DNA of 64,000 nucleotides from the NCBI RefSeq assembly GCF_017743735.1, contig NZ_JAGHRO010000003.1, forward strand, positions 310,001 through 374,000, in the 5' to 3' direction. The position numbers and the translations under genes are program-made. Positions 47,142 to 56,179 of the stretch are shown here, piece by piece; position 1 is the stretch's first letter, and every line of letters begins with the position of its first letter. A model generated the notes under the pieces. The model made no database searches. It was not told the origin of the DNA and saw nothing but the letters and a program-made list of their open reading frames with translations. The stretch is from Shimia sp. R9_2. GTDB taxonomy: Bacteria; Pseudomonadota; Alphaproteobacteria; Rhodobacterales; Rhodobacteraceae.

Positions 47142-47180
47142 GGTCGTCCTCTCGGGATAGTCAATGACCAAGGTGTAGGC

Positions 47181-48485
47181 ATGTTTTTTCGCTGGCTCAA
47201 ACACTATATGCCGCGCAGCCTCTACGGGCGGGCGGCACTGATCCTGATCCTCCCGGTGGTGCTTTTGCAGGTGGTGGTGTCTTTTGTCCTGGTCAGCCGC
47301 CATTTTGAAGGCGTGACAGAACAGATGACCTTTGCCACATCGCGCGAAGTCATGCTGGTTCTTGAGGCCATGGAGGTGAGCGACACCTACCCGGACGCAC
47401 TGCCCACCGTATTGGAAACGCTGGATATCTCGGTGTCCCACCCCGAGGCGCTCGCCACAGAGGACACCCGCCTTTGGTATGATTTCTCCGGCATCATTAT
47501 GACGCGCGATTTCAAGAAGCTGCTGCCGAATGTGCAGGCCGTCGAGCTGGTTGATGACAGCAAGGTGGTGCTGAGTCTGGCCACAGCCTCGGGCCCTTTG
47601 GTGGTGGAGTTTGACCGCAAGCGCGTATCGGCCTCCAATTCCCATCAGCTGTTTGTGAACATGCTGGTCTTTGGGGCGCTCCTGACATTTGTCGCCTATC
47701 TCTATCTACGCAATCAGCTGCGCCCCATCAAACGGCTGGCGGTGGCCGCCGAGGCCTTCGGGCGCGGGCATTCCCTGCCCTACTCTCCGCGCGGCGCTAT
47801 CGAAGTGCGCGCGGCGGGCAATGCCTTTTTGGACATGCGCGCCCGAATTGAGCGCCAGATCGAACAGCGCACGCTCATGCTATCCGGCGTCAGCCACGAT
47901 CTGCGCACGCCGCTCACGCGCTTCAAACTCGGGCTGTCGCTTTTGGAGGACGAAGACCGCGAGCCGCTGGAGAAAGACGTTGAGGAGATGCAGCGCATGC
48001 TGGATGCTTTTCTTGATTTTGCCCGAGGCGTATATGCGGACGAAAGCGAAGACACCGATCCAACGGCGCTCGTGGAGAATCTCGTCAACAGCTACACCCG
48101 CAGCGGCGCAGCGGTCACTCTGAATGAACCGGTCGGGGCGGGCGAAATTCCGCTGCGCCCGGCCAGTGTCCGCCGCGCCGTCGACAATCTGATCGGCAAC
48201 GCCATCCGCTATGGCACCCGTGCCGAAGTCTCCGTCGAGATCACCGAGAAATACGTCCGTATACGGGTGGAGGATGACGGCCCCGGCATCGCGCCGGAGC
48301 GCTATGAAGAAGCCCTGAAACCCTTTGCGCGGCTGGAACCGGGCCGCAACCAGAACAAAGGCATGGGGGTGGGATTGGGCCTGTCCATCGCCGCCGATGT
48401 GGCACGCGCGCATGGTGGCATCCTGCGCCTTGGCGAAAGCACAAAGCTTGGCGGGCTGCGCGCCGATCTTGTCCTTGGGCGCTGA
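47181..48485 (+). CDS. EnvZ-like sensor histidine kinase
   Basis: A 434-residue kinase starting MFFRWLKHYMPRSLYGR. TM1 is at ~17-39, a periplasmic sensor at ~40-155, TM2 at ~157-176, then a HAMP domain (RNQLRPIKRLAVAAEAFGRG). The phospho-histidine is H239 in SGVSHDLRTPLTRFKL, as in EnvZ. The ATPase part has LIGNAIRYG, DDGPGIAPE and GVGLGLSIA. No response regulator gene is adjacent; the partner OmpR gene must be elsewhere. It is divergent from the MBL gene, with 39 bases between starts. Confidence 0.93.
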   Translation: MFFRWLKHYMPRSLYGRAALILILPVVLLQVVVSFVLVSRHFEGVTEQMTFATSREVMLVLEAMEVSDTYPDALPTVLETLDISVSHPEALATEDTRLWYDFSGIIMTRDFKKLLPNVQAVELVDDSKVVLSLATASGPLVVEFDRKRVSASNSHQLFVNMLVFGALLTFVAYLYLRNQLRPIKRLAVAAEAFGRGHSLPYSPRGAIEVRAAGNAFLDMRARIERQIEQRTLMLSGVSHDLRTPLTRFKLGLSLLEDEDREPLEKDVEEMQRMLDAFLDFARGVYADESEDTDPTALVENLVNSYTRSGAAVTLNEPVGAGEIPLRPASVRRAVDNLIGNAIRYGTRAEVSVEITEKYVRIRVEDDGPGIAPERYEEALKPFARLEPGRNQNKGMGVGLGLSIAADVARAHGGILRLGESTKLGGLRADLVLGR

Positions 48486-48583
48486 ACCCGCGGAAACGTC
48501 GGCTCAGCTTTACACCCGCCACCGAAGGCGGTAGCACTCAGGTCACCCTTCTGCGACGGAAAAGACAAATAAAAGGAAGCGTT

Positions 48584-49615
48584 ATGCGTATTGGAAACCG
48601 TGACATTGGCCCCAATCACCCGCCCCTCGTGATCGCAGAGATTGGCATCAATCATGGCGGCGACCTTGCCGTGGCCAAAGAGATGGTGCGCCTTGCCGCC
48701 CTGTCCGGCTGTGAAATGGTCAAACATCAGACCCATTTTGTGGATGATGAAATGACCGAAGAGGCCAAGCAGATTTTCCCGCCGAACGCCGATGTCTCGA
48801 TCTGGGAAGTGATGGAGCAGTGCGCTCTGTCCGGCGAGGAAGAACTGGAGCTGATGCGCTACACCGAAGAGTTGGGTATGATCTTCATCTCAACGCCGTT
48901 TTCGCGCAAAGCCGCTGATTTTCTGGCCGAGGCGGATGTGCCCGCTTTCAAAATCGGCTCTGGTGAGGCCGATAACCTGCCCCTGATCCGCCACATCGCG
49001 TCCTTTGGCAAACCTGTGATCATGTCCACCGGCATGCAGACCATCGAAACCATGCAGCGCTCTGTCGCCATCCTCGAAGAGGCCGGCGTCGAATATGCCC
49101 TGCTGGAATGCACCAACCTCTACCCGTCCCCGCCTGAAATCGTTTCCCTGCGCGGCGTGACCGATCTGAAAGAAGCCTTCCCAAACGCGGTTGTGGGCTT
49201 CTCTGACCACTCTATCGGCCCGGAAATGGCACTAGCCTCTGTGGCGCTTGGCGCCTGTATTCTGGAGCGTCATTATACCGACACCCGCTACCGTCAGGGC
49301 CCCGATATCATCAACTCGATGGACCCATCCGAGCTGCGATTTTTGATCGAGCGCTCCCGCGAGATCTGGATTGCGGCCAACAACCCCAAACAACGTACTG
49401 AGGCCGAAGAGCCCGTCTATGCCTTCGCCCGCGCTTCTGTCGTGGCCGATAAAGACCTGCCCGCAGGCCATGTGATCACCGAGCAAGACATCTGGGCCCG
49501 CCGCCCGGGCTCCGGCGAAATTCCAGGCTACGACTTTGACAAGGTTGTTGGCAAAACCCTGACACGCGCAGTCACCCGCAACACCCAGCTGAAGTGGGAA
49601 GATCTGGAGGGATAA
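48584..49615 (+). CDS. neuB: Nonulosonic acid synthase (NeuB/LegI family)
   Basis: A 343-residue synthase that condenses an N-acyl-hexosamine with phosphoenolpyruvate. The TIM barrel shows PLVIAEIGINHGGDLAVAKE, KHQTHFVDDEM, FKIGSGEADNLPLI, IMSTGMQTIE, GFSDHSIGPEMALASVALG and ERHYT. A C-terminal SAF (antifreeze-like) domain starts near residue 285 (ARASVVADKDLPAGHVITEQ). The exact sugar (sialic, legionaminic or other) is not fixed by the sequence. A terminator follows at 49669. Confidence 0.92.
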   Translation: MRIGNRDIGPNHPPLVIAEIGINHGGDLAVAKEMVRLAALSGCEMVKHQTHFVDDEMTEEAKQIFPPNADVSIWEVMEQCALSGEEELELMRYTEELGMIFISTPFSRKAADFLAEADVPAFKIGSGEADNLPLIRHIASFGKPVIMSTGMQTIETMQRSVAILEEAGVEYALLECTNLYPSPPEIVSLRGVTDLKEAFPNAVVGFSDHSIGPEMALASVALGACILERHYTDTRYRQGPDIINSMDPSELRFLIERSREIWIAANNPKQRTEAEEPVYAFARASVVADKDLPAGHVITEQDIWARRPGSGEIPGYDFDKVVGKTLTRAVTRNTQLKWEDLEG

Positions 49616-49668
49616 AAAACAAGCCTTCTCCGCGAGGTGAACTTCTCTTAGAGAATATCAAAGACGTC

Positions 49669-49698
49669 ATGCGCAGCATCTCAGGTGCTGCGCATTTT
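49669..49698 (+). terminator. Intrinsic terminator after neuB
   Basis: The stem ATGCGCAGCA (49669-49678) / TGCTGCGCAT (49686-49695) has a 7-base loop and is followed by TTTT. It shows that neuB is not cotranscribed with neuC, 2.7 kb downstream. Confidence 0.8.
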
Positions 49699-49705
49699 CG
49701 TTGGT

Positions 49706-50533
49706 TCAGGCTTTCGTCCCGCCCCAAATGCCATAGGTCTCTCGGAAGTAGTCAATGCACGCACGATTGGCCGCAATGCGGTCATGCCCCATGTAGACAA
49801 ACTTCCTAAGTGCCGCGTCGCTGCCTTCGTTTTTGGGTTCCTTGGACCGAATTTTGTTGTCGGTGTTCAGCCAGATTGGAATACCTCGGCGTTCAAGACA
49901 TCCGGACAGCCAAACATCATCAACCGTCCAAAGCACGTCAGGGATATCATAACATGCCTCGTCAAAGAACTCTGGGCGCACGAGCACACCGCCCCACCCC
50001 TCCAGAATGTCAACATAACCTGAACTCAGCGCCTTACTTGGCTTCCACTTGCCAAAAGTTGCAGCCCGCTTCGCACGATATTTCCAATCCTTTACCAAAA
50101 ACTGCGCGCGTGGCCCTCTGCTCCCTTGCCAGCCATCATGCGCATAGACCGGATTATCCAAATGCCCGGCCTCTTCTACGATGCAGCAATCTGGGTGCGC
50201 TTTGGCAGCATCCACGTAGCGTTGAGCCCATTGGTTATCATAGAGCTTGTCGTCATCGCAGAACAGAATCTGCACATCTTGTCCGGCATACTCGCGCGCG
50301 GCCGGAAGAACCTTGGTCGCAGGCCCAAGATCTTCGTCAATAACGCGCAGATTTACTCCTTCAGGTACAACCGGCAGATCCGCAGCATCATAGTCAAAAC
50401 GACGATATTTGCGCGCCACATAGAGGTTGATTTCAGCGATATCAGCAGTTTGCTCCAGAAGACGAGCAAGGTTTTTGTCAACATGCGGAAACCGTGGGGG
50501 GACCGTCGTGAGAGAAAGGACGAGTTTGGTCAC
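49706..50533 (-). CDS. Glycosyltransferase-like protein
   Basis: A 275-residue protein. I start it at GTG 50533 (TKLVLSLTTVPPRFPHVDKN), four bases after the upstream stop; the longer frame overlaps that gene's coding end. The aspartate run in VQILFCDDDKLYDNQWAQR at about residue 100 looks like a GT-A metal site. EGWGGVLVRPEFFD and WTVDDVWLSGCLERRGIPIW resemble the acceptor-binding half of such enzymes. It is part of a three-gene minus-strand insert in the nonulosonate cluster. Confidence 0.6.
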   Translation of the reverse strand: MTKLVLSLTTVPPRFPHVDKNLARLLEQTADIAEINLYVARKYRRFDYDAADLPVVPEGVNLRVIDEDLGPATKVLPAAREYAGQDVQILFCDDDKLYDNQWAQRYVDAAKAHPDCCIVEEAGHLDNPVYAHDGWQGSRGPRAQFLVKDWKYRAKRAATFGKWKPSKALSSGYVDILEGWGGVLVRPEFFDEACYDIPDVLWTVDDVWLSGCLERRGIPIWLNTDNKIRSKEPKNEGSDAALRKFVYMGHDRIAANRACIDYFRETYGIWGGTKA

Positions 50534-50537
50534 GTTA

Positions 50538-51311
50538 TCAATCCTGCAAAGAGCCGCCAAAGCCGACCCAGTAGTCAACCATCCATGGCACGCGCCCGCG
50601 CCCATAATGCGGGAACCGATCCCAATTGCCACGCGGCGGATTGATTAGGTCAATCGGCCGCGGAATGCCATGAAAACAAAGAATCTTTGCACTGGGCGGA
50701 TTCGGATGTTTGAAACGATCAACGCCGAGGGGCTGGCGCAAATGGTACTTGAAGCTCTGAATCCAATCATCAGGCCAGTATTGGATGTCGCCAAATCCGA
50801 GCGAGCCGAACTCTCCGTGCAGAAAGTCCTGTTCGTTTTCATAGGTCGACAGGTGACCATTCATATTCTCATTAAGTCGATCAACAACAGCACCTAACGC
50901 GCTTATATCAAAAGCAAAAATGCCCGTACCTGTTCTCGGCGCACCAGATTTATAGCGCCAGGGCCGAGAATCCAGGCAAACAAATGCGCCCGCAAAATCG
51001 AACATTTCTGCGAGATCTCCCGAAATGACCGTGTCGAGGTCGATAAACAACGCCCGACCACTCAAACCATAGAGTTCTTTTGAAAACACACCCAATTTGG
51101 GCCACGCGCCAGCTCCCCAGGCCGACTTAGGCAACCCGAGATCAGGGATATCATAGGCCTCGACCCCATCAACAAATCCAGTGTTGTCATCTGTGAGGCA
51201 GACGAAACGAAACGGGACGGACATGTGCGCTTTGCAGGCATTGTAAAGTACGTTCACATATTCAGCCGAATACAGCGTACCCCACTTCATCGTCAAAATA
51301 ATGCGATCCAA
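50538..51311 (-). CDS. Glycosyltransferase-like protein (GT8-type DxD), TTG start
   Basis: A 257-residue protein. I place the start at TTG 51311 (DRIILTMKWGTLYSAEYVNV) because GGAGGG lies 7 bases upstream. The frame goes on to a TTG at 51485, but residues in that extension look non-coding. The motif ALFIDLDTVISGDL is a GT-A DxD site as in family 8. FHGIPRPIDL near the end contributes a histidine common in that family. Donor and acceptor are unknown. It sits between a methyltransferase and another glycosyltransferase-like gene. Confidence 0.65.
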   Translation of the reverse strand: MDRIILTMKWGTLYSAEYVNVLYNACKAHMSVPFRFVCLTDDNTGFVDGVEAYDIPDLGLPKSAWGAGAWPKLGVFSKELYGLSGRALFIDLDTVISGDLAEMFDFAGAFVCLDSRPWRYKSGAPRTGTGIFAFDISALGAVVDRLNENMNGHLSTYENEQDFLHGEFGSLGFGDIQYWPDDWIQSFKYHLRQPLGVDRFKHPNPPSAKILCFHGIPRPIDLINPPRGNWDRFPHYGRGRVPWMVDYWVGFGGSLQD

Positions 51312-51481
51312 TATAATGCCCTCCGCGCGATCGTCTCTTTTGTTCTCGGAAGAGAAACTGCGTGAACTCGTGCTATGCGCTATGCAATTTGTTGTCCAGA
51401 AAAGATCTTCGCCCGACAGCGCTGGCTTGGCACCGGCATAAGCATCTCGATGAATTACTGCTAAGCTGGACTTTGGCTGCG

Positions 51482-52156
51482 TCAATAATCGGGTATTTCA
51501 GAAACGCGCCACACGCCTAGGGATTTGTCACTGCGACTGCCCTTCACACCCGGCATACTTTCATCAATGGTGTAAACCGGAGCCCCAAAAGAGAACGGCG
51601 GCTTGGTCAGGTCCAATGCCCGCCAATATCCGGTAGCAATGTCTTCGTTGGATTGAACCGTCGGATTTGTCGTGGTGATCAACCACGTTGAGCCCGAAGC
51701 CTTGATGTTGCGTAAGGCGTCCATGACATGGGCATTTGACAAGTGAACCAAACAATCGCGGGTAAACACAATATCATGACGCGGCACCGGACCTTCGATT
51801 AGATTGATGACTTCGAAAGTCACGCCTTCACGACCATATTGTTTTTGGTTTTCTGCAATAAGATCGGAAACGATATCACCACCGGTGTATTTGGAAACGC
51901 CGAGATCGACTGTGCGCATCCAAAAAAAGTCGCCGCAAGGCAGGTCAAGAAAGCTATTTGCATCGAGCGTCCTGACCATTTTGGGCAATGCTTCGCGAAC
52001 AGATTGTGTTGTGTTCAAGTTAGACCCTTTTCCTGAACGGCTATCAGGATCCCCCCATTTGTTGGTTCTGTAGTACTTGGAGAAAATTTCAGATGGTTCT
52101 TGTTTGGAAAGCTTCCAAGACCGCATCCGCGATTTGAAATCCGACAGCAGTTTCAT
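51482..52156 (-). CDS. Class I SAM-dependent methyltransferase
   Basis: A 224-residue protein starting at MKLLSDFKSRMRSWKLSK; the TTG further upstream at 52213 is less likely. The SAM site is SFLDLPCGDFFWMR, followed by YTGGDIVSDLIAEN, VPRHDIVFTRDCLVHLSN and a C-terminal strand region. It probably methylates a sugar or small acceptor during glycan finishing, since it lies with two glycosyltransferase-like genes. The DNA here is AT-richer than the flanking neuB and neuC genes, consistent with a later insertion. Confidence 0.8.
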   Translation of the reverse strand: MKLLSDFKSRMRSWKLSKQEPSEIFSKYYRTNKWGDPDSRSGKGSNLNTTQSVREALPKMVRTLDANSFLDLPCGDFFWMRTVDLGVSKYTGGDIVSDLIAENQKQYGREGVTFEVINLIEGPVPRHDIVFTRDCLVHLSNAHVMDALRNIKASGSTWLITTTNPTVQSNEDIATGYWRALDLTKPPFSFGAPVYTIDESMPGVKGSRSDKSLGVWRVSEIPDY

Positions 52157-52385
52157 TTGGTAATCAAGGACCTCTAGATTTGGAACACAACTGCGATCAA
52201 ACCCTATTACCAAGGTTCTATCTATCGCTTTGATGTCTCAACTCATAGTGTTGCGCCAAAGGCTCAGGCAACACAAGCTCTCTGGCGGGTTCCTCGCGAG
52301 AAATTGCGGCCCGCCCCATGCTTGAGCTTCAAGAAGCTGTCAATTAAGGTCCGACGATCAAGGCGCAAATTCTATCGAGACTGCT

Positions 52386-53516
52386 ATGACCCGCTCCCTC
52401 CTCTTCCTCACCGGCACCCGCGCGGATTTTGGCAAGCTGGAACCGCTCGCCGTTGCGGCGCGGGATGCAGGCTTTGACGTGACTTTTTTCATCACCGGCA
52501 TGCATATGCTGGCGCGCTACGGGCTGACCAAGATCGAGGTGCACCGCATGCCTGGTGTGACCAAACACGAATTCCTCAACCAGCGCCCCGCTGACTCCCA
52601 GGACATCATTCTGGCCAAAACCGTGGTGGGGTTTTCAGACTACATCACTGAGACCAAGCCGGATCTGGTGGTCGTACATGGGGACCGTATCGAGGCGCTT
52701 GCCGGCGCGCTTGTGGCGGCGACCAACTATATCCCCTGCGCCCATATTGAAGGCGGCGAGGTCTCCGGCACGATTGACGAGATCTACCGCCACTGCAACA
52801 CCAAGCTCTCCAGCCACCATTTTGTCAGCTCAGACGCGGCCAAAAAACGCGTGATGGCGATGGGAGAGCCAGAGGGTGCGATCCATGTGATCGGCTCACC
52901 AGAGCTTGATTTCCACGCCGGACCTTCCGGTGTGACGCTCGATCAGGTCAAAGCGCATTATGACATTCCGTTTGACGATTTTGGTCTGGTGACCTTCCAT
53001 CCGGTCACCTCAGAGCAGGCCACCATGGGCGCACAGGCGAAAGACCTGTTTGATGAATTGAACGCATCGGGCAAAAACTTCATCGTGATTGCGCCCAACA
53101 ATGATCCCGGTTCTGAAGATATCTTCAAAGTGCTCGACGCGCTGCCCAAAGACCGTTTCCGCCAATACCCGTCGATGCGGTTCAATCATTTCTCAGAGCT
53201 GATGAAAAATGCCGCCTGTATGATTGGCAACTCCTCCGCAGGGGTGCGCGAAGCGCCGTTCCTTGGTCTGCCATCACTGGACGTGGGCACCCGTCAGACC
53301 AACCGCGCGCAAGCCGGGTCTGTGGTGTCTTGCGCCGCCTCAGATCGCGCTGCGATCCGTGATTTCCTGTCCAGCCAATGGGGCAAGCCCCACGCACCGC
53401 ACACGGGCTTTGGTGAAGGCCATTCCGCAGATCGCTTTGTGGATCTGCTCAACAGCGACACATTCTGGACCCAGGGTCTGCAAAAAGCCTTTCAGGACAA
53501 CGCCGGAATGGCTTGA
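52386..53516 (+). CDS. neuC: UDP-GlcNAc 2-epimerase, hydrolysing (NeuC/LegG family)
   Basis: A 376-residue protein with the NeuC pattern: LLFLTGTRADFGKLEPLA at the start, VVHGDRIEALAGALVAA, HIEGGEVSGTIDEIYRH, SSDAAKKRV and GNSSAGVREAPFLGLPSLDVG. It releases UDP from an N-acetylated hexosamine while inverting C2, giving ManNAc or its diacetyl-bacillosamine counterpart for NeuB. It is convergent with the Gfo/Idh gene, with four bases between stops. Confidence 0.92.
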   Translation: MTRSLLFLTGTRADFGKLEPLAVAARDAGFDVTFFITGMHMLARYGLTKIEVHRMPGVTKHEFLNQRPADSQDIILAKTVVGFSDYITETKPDLVVVHGDRIEALAGALVAATNYIPCAHIEGGEVSGTIDEIYRHCNTKLSSHHFVSSDAAKKRVMAMGEPEGAIHVIGSPELDFHAGPSGVTLDQVKAHYDIPFDDFGLVTFHPVTSEQATMGAQAKDLFDELNASGKNFIVIAPNNDPGSEDIFKVLDALPKDRFRQYPSMRFNHFSELMKNAACMIGNSSAGVREAPFLGLPSLDVGTRQTNRAQAGSVVSCAASDRAAIRDFLSSQWGKPHAPHTGFGEGHSADRFVDLLNSDTFWTQGLQKAFQDNAGMA

Positions 53517-53520
53517 TGTT

Positions 53521-54456
53521 TCAGGACATATCCATGTCCACCTTCCCTGTGAAACGCCGCGCCTCCCATGCGCGCGCAATCAACAGGCTGCTGTCACGCA
53601 TGGTGTCAAAACGGGGGATCAGCGGGTTGCCTGATGTGCCCTGACCCCGCACAAGCGCCAGAAAATCACGCATCATATCCATGAACATGTCATTGCGTTC
53701 AAACACATAGGGCGTGGTCTCTATACCCTGTCCTATATCCTCAGACAGGCTCGGCGCAAGAAAGTCCAGATCCACCACGCGGTCACGCCCCCGCAGCGCC
53801 GCCCTGCGCAGCGATACGGGTGAGACATAATCCATCGAAATGGTGCCCACCGCACCGGTGGCCGCGACAACATCCACTCGGGTGGCAAAATCAATCTTCG
53901 GGAAGTCTTTATGTGCAAGTGCCCGCACATCAGAAATCTCTAGCGATCCCATTACTGCCAGCGCCAGATCCATCTCGTGGCAAAGATCCATCAAGACACC
54001 GCCGCCTTCCGGCTCTGCGGCGTAGCTCCCGGCAAAAGACCAGTTCTCCCGCCATTGGCGCACGTCATGGCCGATCTCGAATGAAAACCCGTAGGTCTGA
54101 CTCATATCCAGCGCGGCCAGCGCCCGCACCGCCGGGTGATAGCGCATCATGAAGCCGACCATGGAGCGCGCCGCCACAGGGGCCGCGGCCGCATGAATGG
54201 CCTCGACCTGCGCCACCCGCCAGGCCAGCGGTTTTTCCGCATAAAACGGCCAGTTGTGCGCGGCGCACATTTCGATCAGCTCCAGACGGATTGGCGTAGA
54301 GGTGGCAATCACCACCGCCTCTATGTCTTGCCGCGCCTCAAAGCTGGCGCGGTCAAACCCGCGCCAACCAATAAGCTCCACCGCCTCGCCCAATGCGGCC
54401 AGATTGGCCGCATGGCGTTTGCCAATCGAGCCTGCACCGATGACCGCAATCACCAC
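53521..54456 (-). CDS. Gfo/Idh/MocA-family oxidoreductase
   Basis: A 311-residue dehydrogenase. The NAD site is VIAVIGAGSIGKRHAANLAA, and the sugar-binding lysine is in YAEKPLA. GGGVLMDLCHEMDLALAVMG supplies the conserved histidine region. Such enzymes occur beside nonulosonate genes, where they are thought to alter a sugar precursor. The reaction here is unknown. It overlaps the upstream SDR gene by seven bases and is in the neuA-SDR-Gfo/Idh run. Confidence 0.85.
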   Translation of the reverse strand: MVIAVIGAGSIGKRHAANLAALGEAVELIGWRGFDRASFEARQDIEAVVIATSTPIRLELIEMCAAHNWPFYAEKPLAWRVAQVEAIHAAAAPVAARSMVGFMMRYHPAVRALAALDMSQTYGFSFEIGHDVRQWRENWSFAGSYAAEPEGGGVLMDLCHEMDLALAVMGSLEISDVRALAHKDFPKIDFATRVDVVAATGAVGTISMDYVSPVSLRRAALRGRDRVVDLDFLAPSLSEDIGQGIETTPYVFERNDMFMDMMRDFLALVRGQGTSGNPLIPRFDTMRDSSLLIARAWEARRFTGKVDMDMS

Positions 54457-55241
54457 GCGGAGAAGCCCCCATCCACATTGACCATCTGACCGGTCATGTG
54501 GCCGGCGTGTTTGCTGGCAAGGAACAGCATCACATCCGCGATTTCATCAGGCTGCGCCATGCGGTCCTGCATGATCAGCGCGCCCACACGTTTCTGGAAC
54601 TCCTCAGAGTGACCATTGAACACAGCGCCCGGCGCAATGGTGTTCACGGTGGCGTCGCGCTTGGCCCAATAACCTGCGAGCCAGACGGTCATGCCGTGGA
54701 TGCCCGCTTTGGAGACCCCATAAGCGGAGAAATTCTTGAACGGCATGCCATCATAAATCGGGTGATGCGCGCCGTTGAGCGCATACATCGACGCCACATT
54801 GATCAGCGCACTTGGGTACTTGCCCACGATGTCGCGATCCATCTGGCGTGCAATCATGAAAGCACCGGTGAGGTTGGTGCGCATGGTGCGCTCAAAGTCT
54901 TCCACGCTGGTGTCGGCAAAATCCGGGAACGGCTTGCCGGCGCCCATCAGCATCTCACCGGTGATGGCGGCGTTGTTGAGCACCACATTGGGCTGCCAGC
55001 CATCCGCCATCACCCGCTTGAAGATCTCGACCACCTCTTCTTCGACGCCGACGTTCAGGTCGTAGTAGCCAAAGTTCGGATTGTCGCCATGCGCCTCTTT
55101 GAGGGCATCCGCGCGTGCGCCAGGCAGGTCCGTGGCCACAACCTTTGCGCCGACCTCCAGCATGCGGCGCACATAAGTGGAGCCCAAGACGCCGCCAGAG
55201 CCCGTGATAAATACCGTGCGTCCGTCCAACTGTTTGTCCAT
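54450..55241 (-). CDS. Short-chain dehydrogenase (PtmA-like)
   Basis: A 263-residue classical SDR. The cofactor motif is VFITGSGGVLGSTYVRRML, NNAAITG follows, and the catalytic triad is in INVASMYA and YGVSKAGIHG. IAPGAVFN and VNVDGGFSAW complete the family pattern. PtmA-type SDRs sit with CMP-nonulosonate genes in Campylobacter and other bacteria; their substrate is usually a precursor sugar. It begins 13 bases after neuA. Confidence 0.85.
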   Translation of the reverse strand: MDKQLDGRTVFITGSGGVLGSTYVRRMLEVGAKVVATDLPGARADALKEAHGDNPNFGYYDLNVGVEEEVVEIFKRVMADGWQPNVVLNNAAITGEMLMGAGKPFPDFADTSVEDFERTMRTNLTGAFMIARQMDRDIVGKYPSALINVASMYALNGAHHPIYDGMPFKNFSAYGVSKAGIHGMTVWLAGYWAKRDATVNTIAPGAVFNGHSEEFQKRVGALIMQDRMAQPDEIADVMLFLASKHAGHMTGQMVNVDGGFSAW

Positions 55242-55254
55242 CTTGCGGCCTCCT

Positions 55255-55959
55255 TCAGCCTTTGCTGTCGAGCTGTTCTTGAAGCAGAAGCTCTACCAAT
55301 TTGAAATCAAAAGGGGAATCGATGTCGATGCAGCGCTCTGGTGGCATCTCAAACGGGATCACCCGCCCCTCATAAATGGTCTGCGCCTCGCGCAGGTATT
55401 TGGGTGCAACCACATAGGTGGAGGCCGCATGCTCATAAACAGTGGGTGCAGCCTGACGGGCCCAGACCCCACCGGGCAAAGGTTTGCTCACATGCAGAGC
55501 GCCGGTTTCATCCGGTTCCACGAGGTTGAAATAAGGGTTCTTGCGCGCCTCACAGACGCTCATCACCATGTCTGGCCGCTCTTTTTGGTAAAGCTCCAGC
55601 GCCCCCGTGATGTCTTTCGGCAGGCGCAAGGGCGAGGTGCAATCCAGATCCAGAAAGGCTGTGGCCTCTTTGCCCGCTGCTGCCTCTCCAGCTTCCATCG
55701 CATGTTGCCACACACCCCATTTGGGCGCTTCATCTGTCGCCAGATGCGCAGGCCGAAGCCCAATCGGCAACGCCCCTTTGGCGACCGCGTGTTCATACAT
55801 CTCTTCATCATCTGTAGAGACCACAACCGCATCCACCATCGGGTGGGAAAACAGCTGATCCAGCGACCAGTCAATCATCGGCTTGCCGCATAAGTCTTTG
55901 AAGTTCTTGCGAACCACCCCTTTGGAGCCTTTGCGTGCTCCGATGTGACCAAGGATCAT
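55255..55959 (-). CDS. neuA: CMP-nonulosonate cytidylyltransferase (NeuA/LegF family)
   Basis: A 234-residue enzyme that activates the nonulosonic acid with CTP. It starts MILGHIGARKGSKGVVRKNF (the GxRxGSKGxxxKN nucleotide loop) and continues with LCGKPMIDWSLDQL, VVSTDDEEMYEHAVAKGA and FLDLDCTSPLRLP. It heads the minus-strand run with the SDR and Gfo/Idh genes. With neuB and neuC this gives the full route to a CMP-activated nonulosonate for a surface glycan. Confidence 0.92.
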   Translation of the reverse strand: MILGHIGARKGSKGVVRKNFKDLCGKPMIDWSLDQLFSHPMVDAVVVSTDDEEMYEHAVAKGALPIGLRPAHLATDEAPKWGVWQHAMEAGEAAAGKEATAFLDLDCTSPLRLPKDITGALELYQKERPDMVMSVCEARKNPYFNLVEPDETGALHVSKPLPGGVWARQAAPTVYEHAASTYVVAPKYLREAQTIYEGRVIPFEMPPERCIDIDSPFDFKLVELLLQEQLDSKG

Positions 55960-56179
55960 AAAAGGCTCTCCTGTGTTGCGGGCTCTCTGCGTCTTGCCTG
56001 CCAGTATCGCAAGCGCGCCGCGCCCGTCCAGCGCGAAACGACGCGCCGCCCTGTTGTGATCTTGTTACGCAAGCCCCCAAAACCACGCAACGCCAAACTG
56101 GCAAACGGCTTGCGCGGAGAATCCGCAAACCATATGTATCGGCTATCTTGTTGGCGCAGAATGATTGATCACACCACCC

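Noticed and set aside
47142..47645. N-terminal extension of the MBL-fold hydrolase
   Set aside because: It is antisense to the EnvZ-like kinase coding region and lacks family character; AGAGGA marks the start at 47141.
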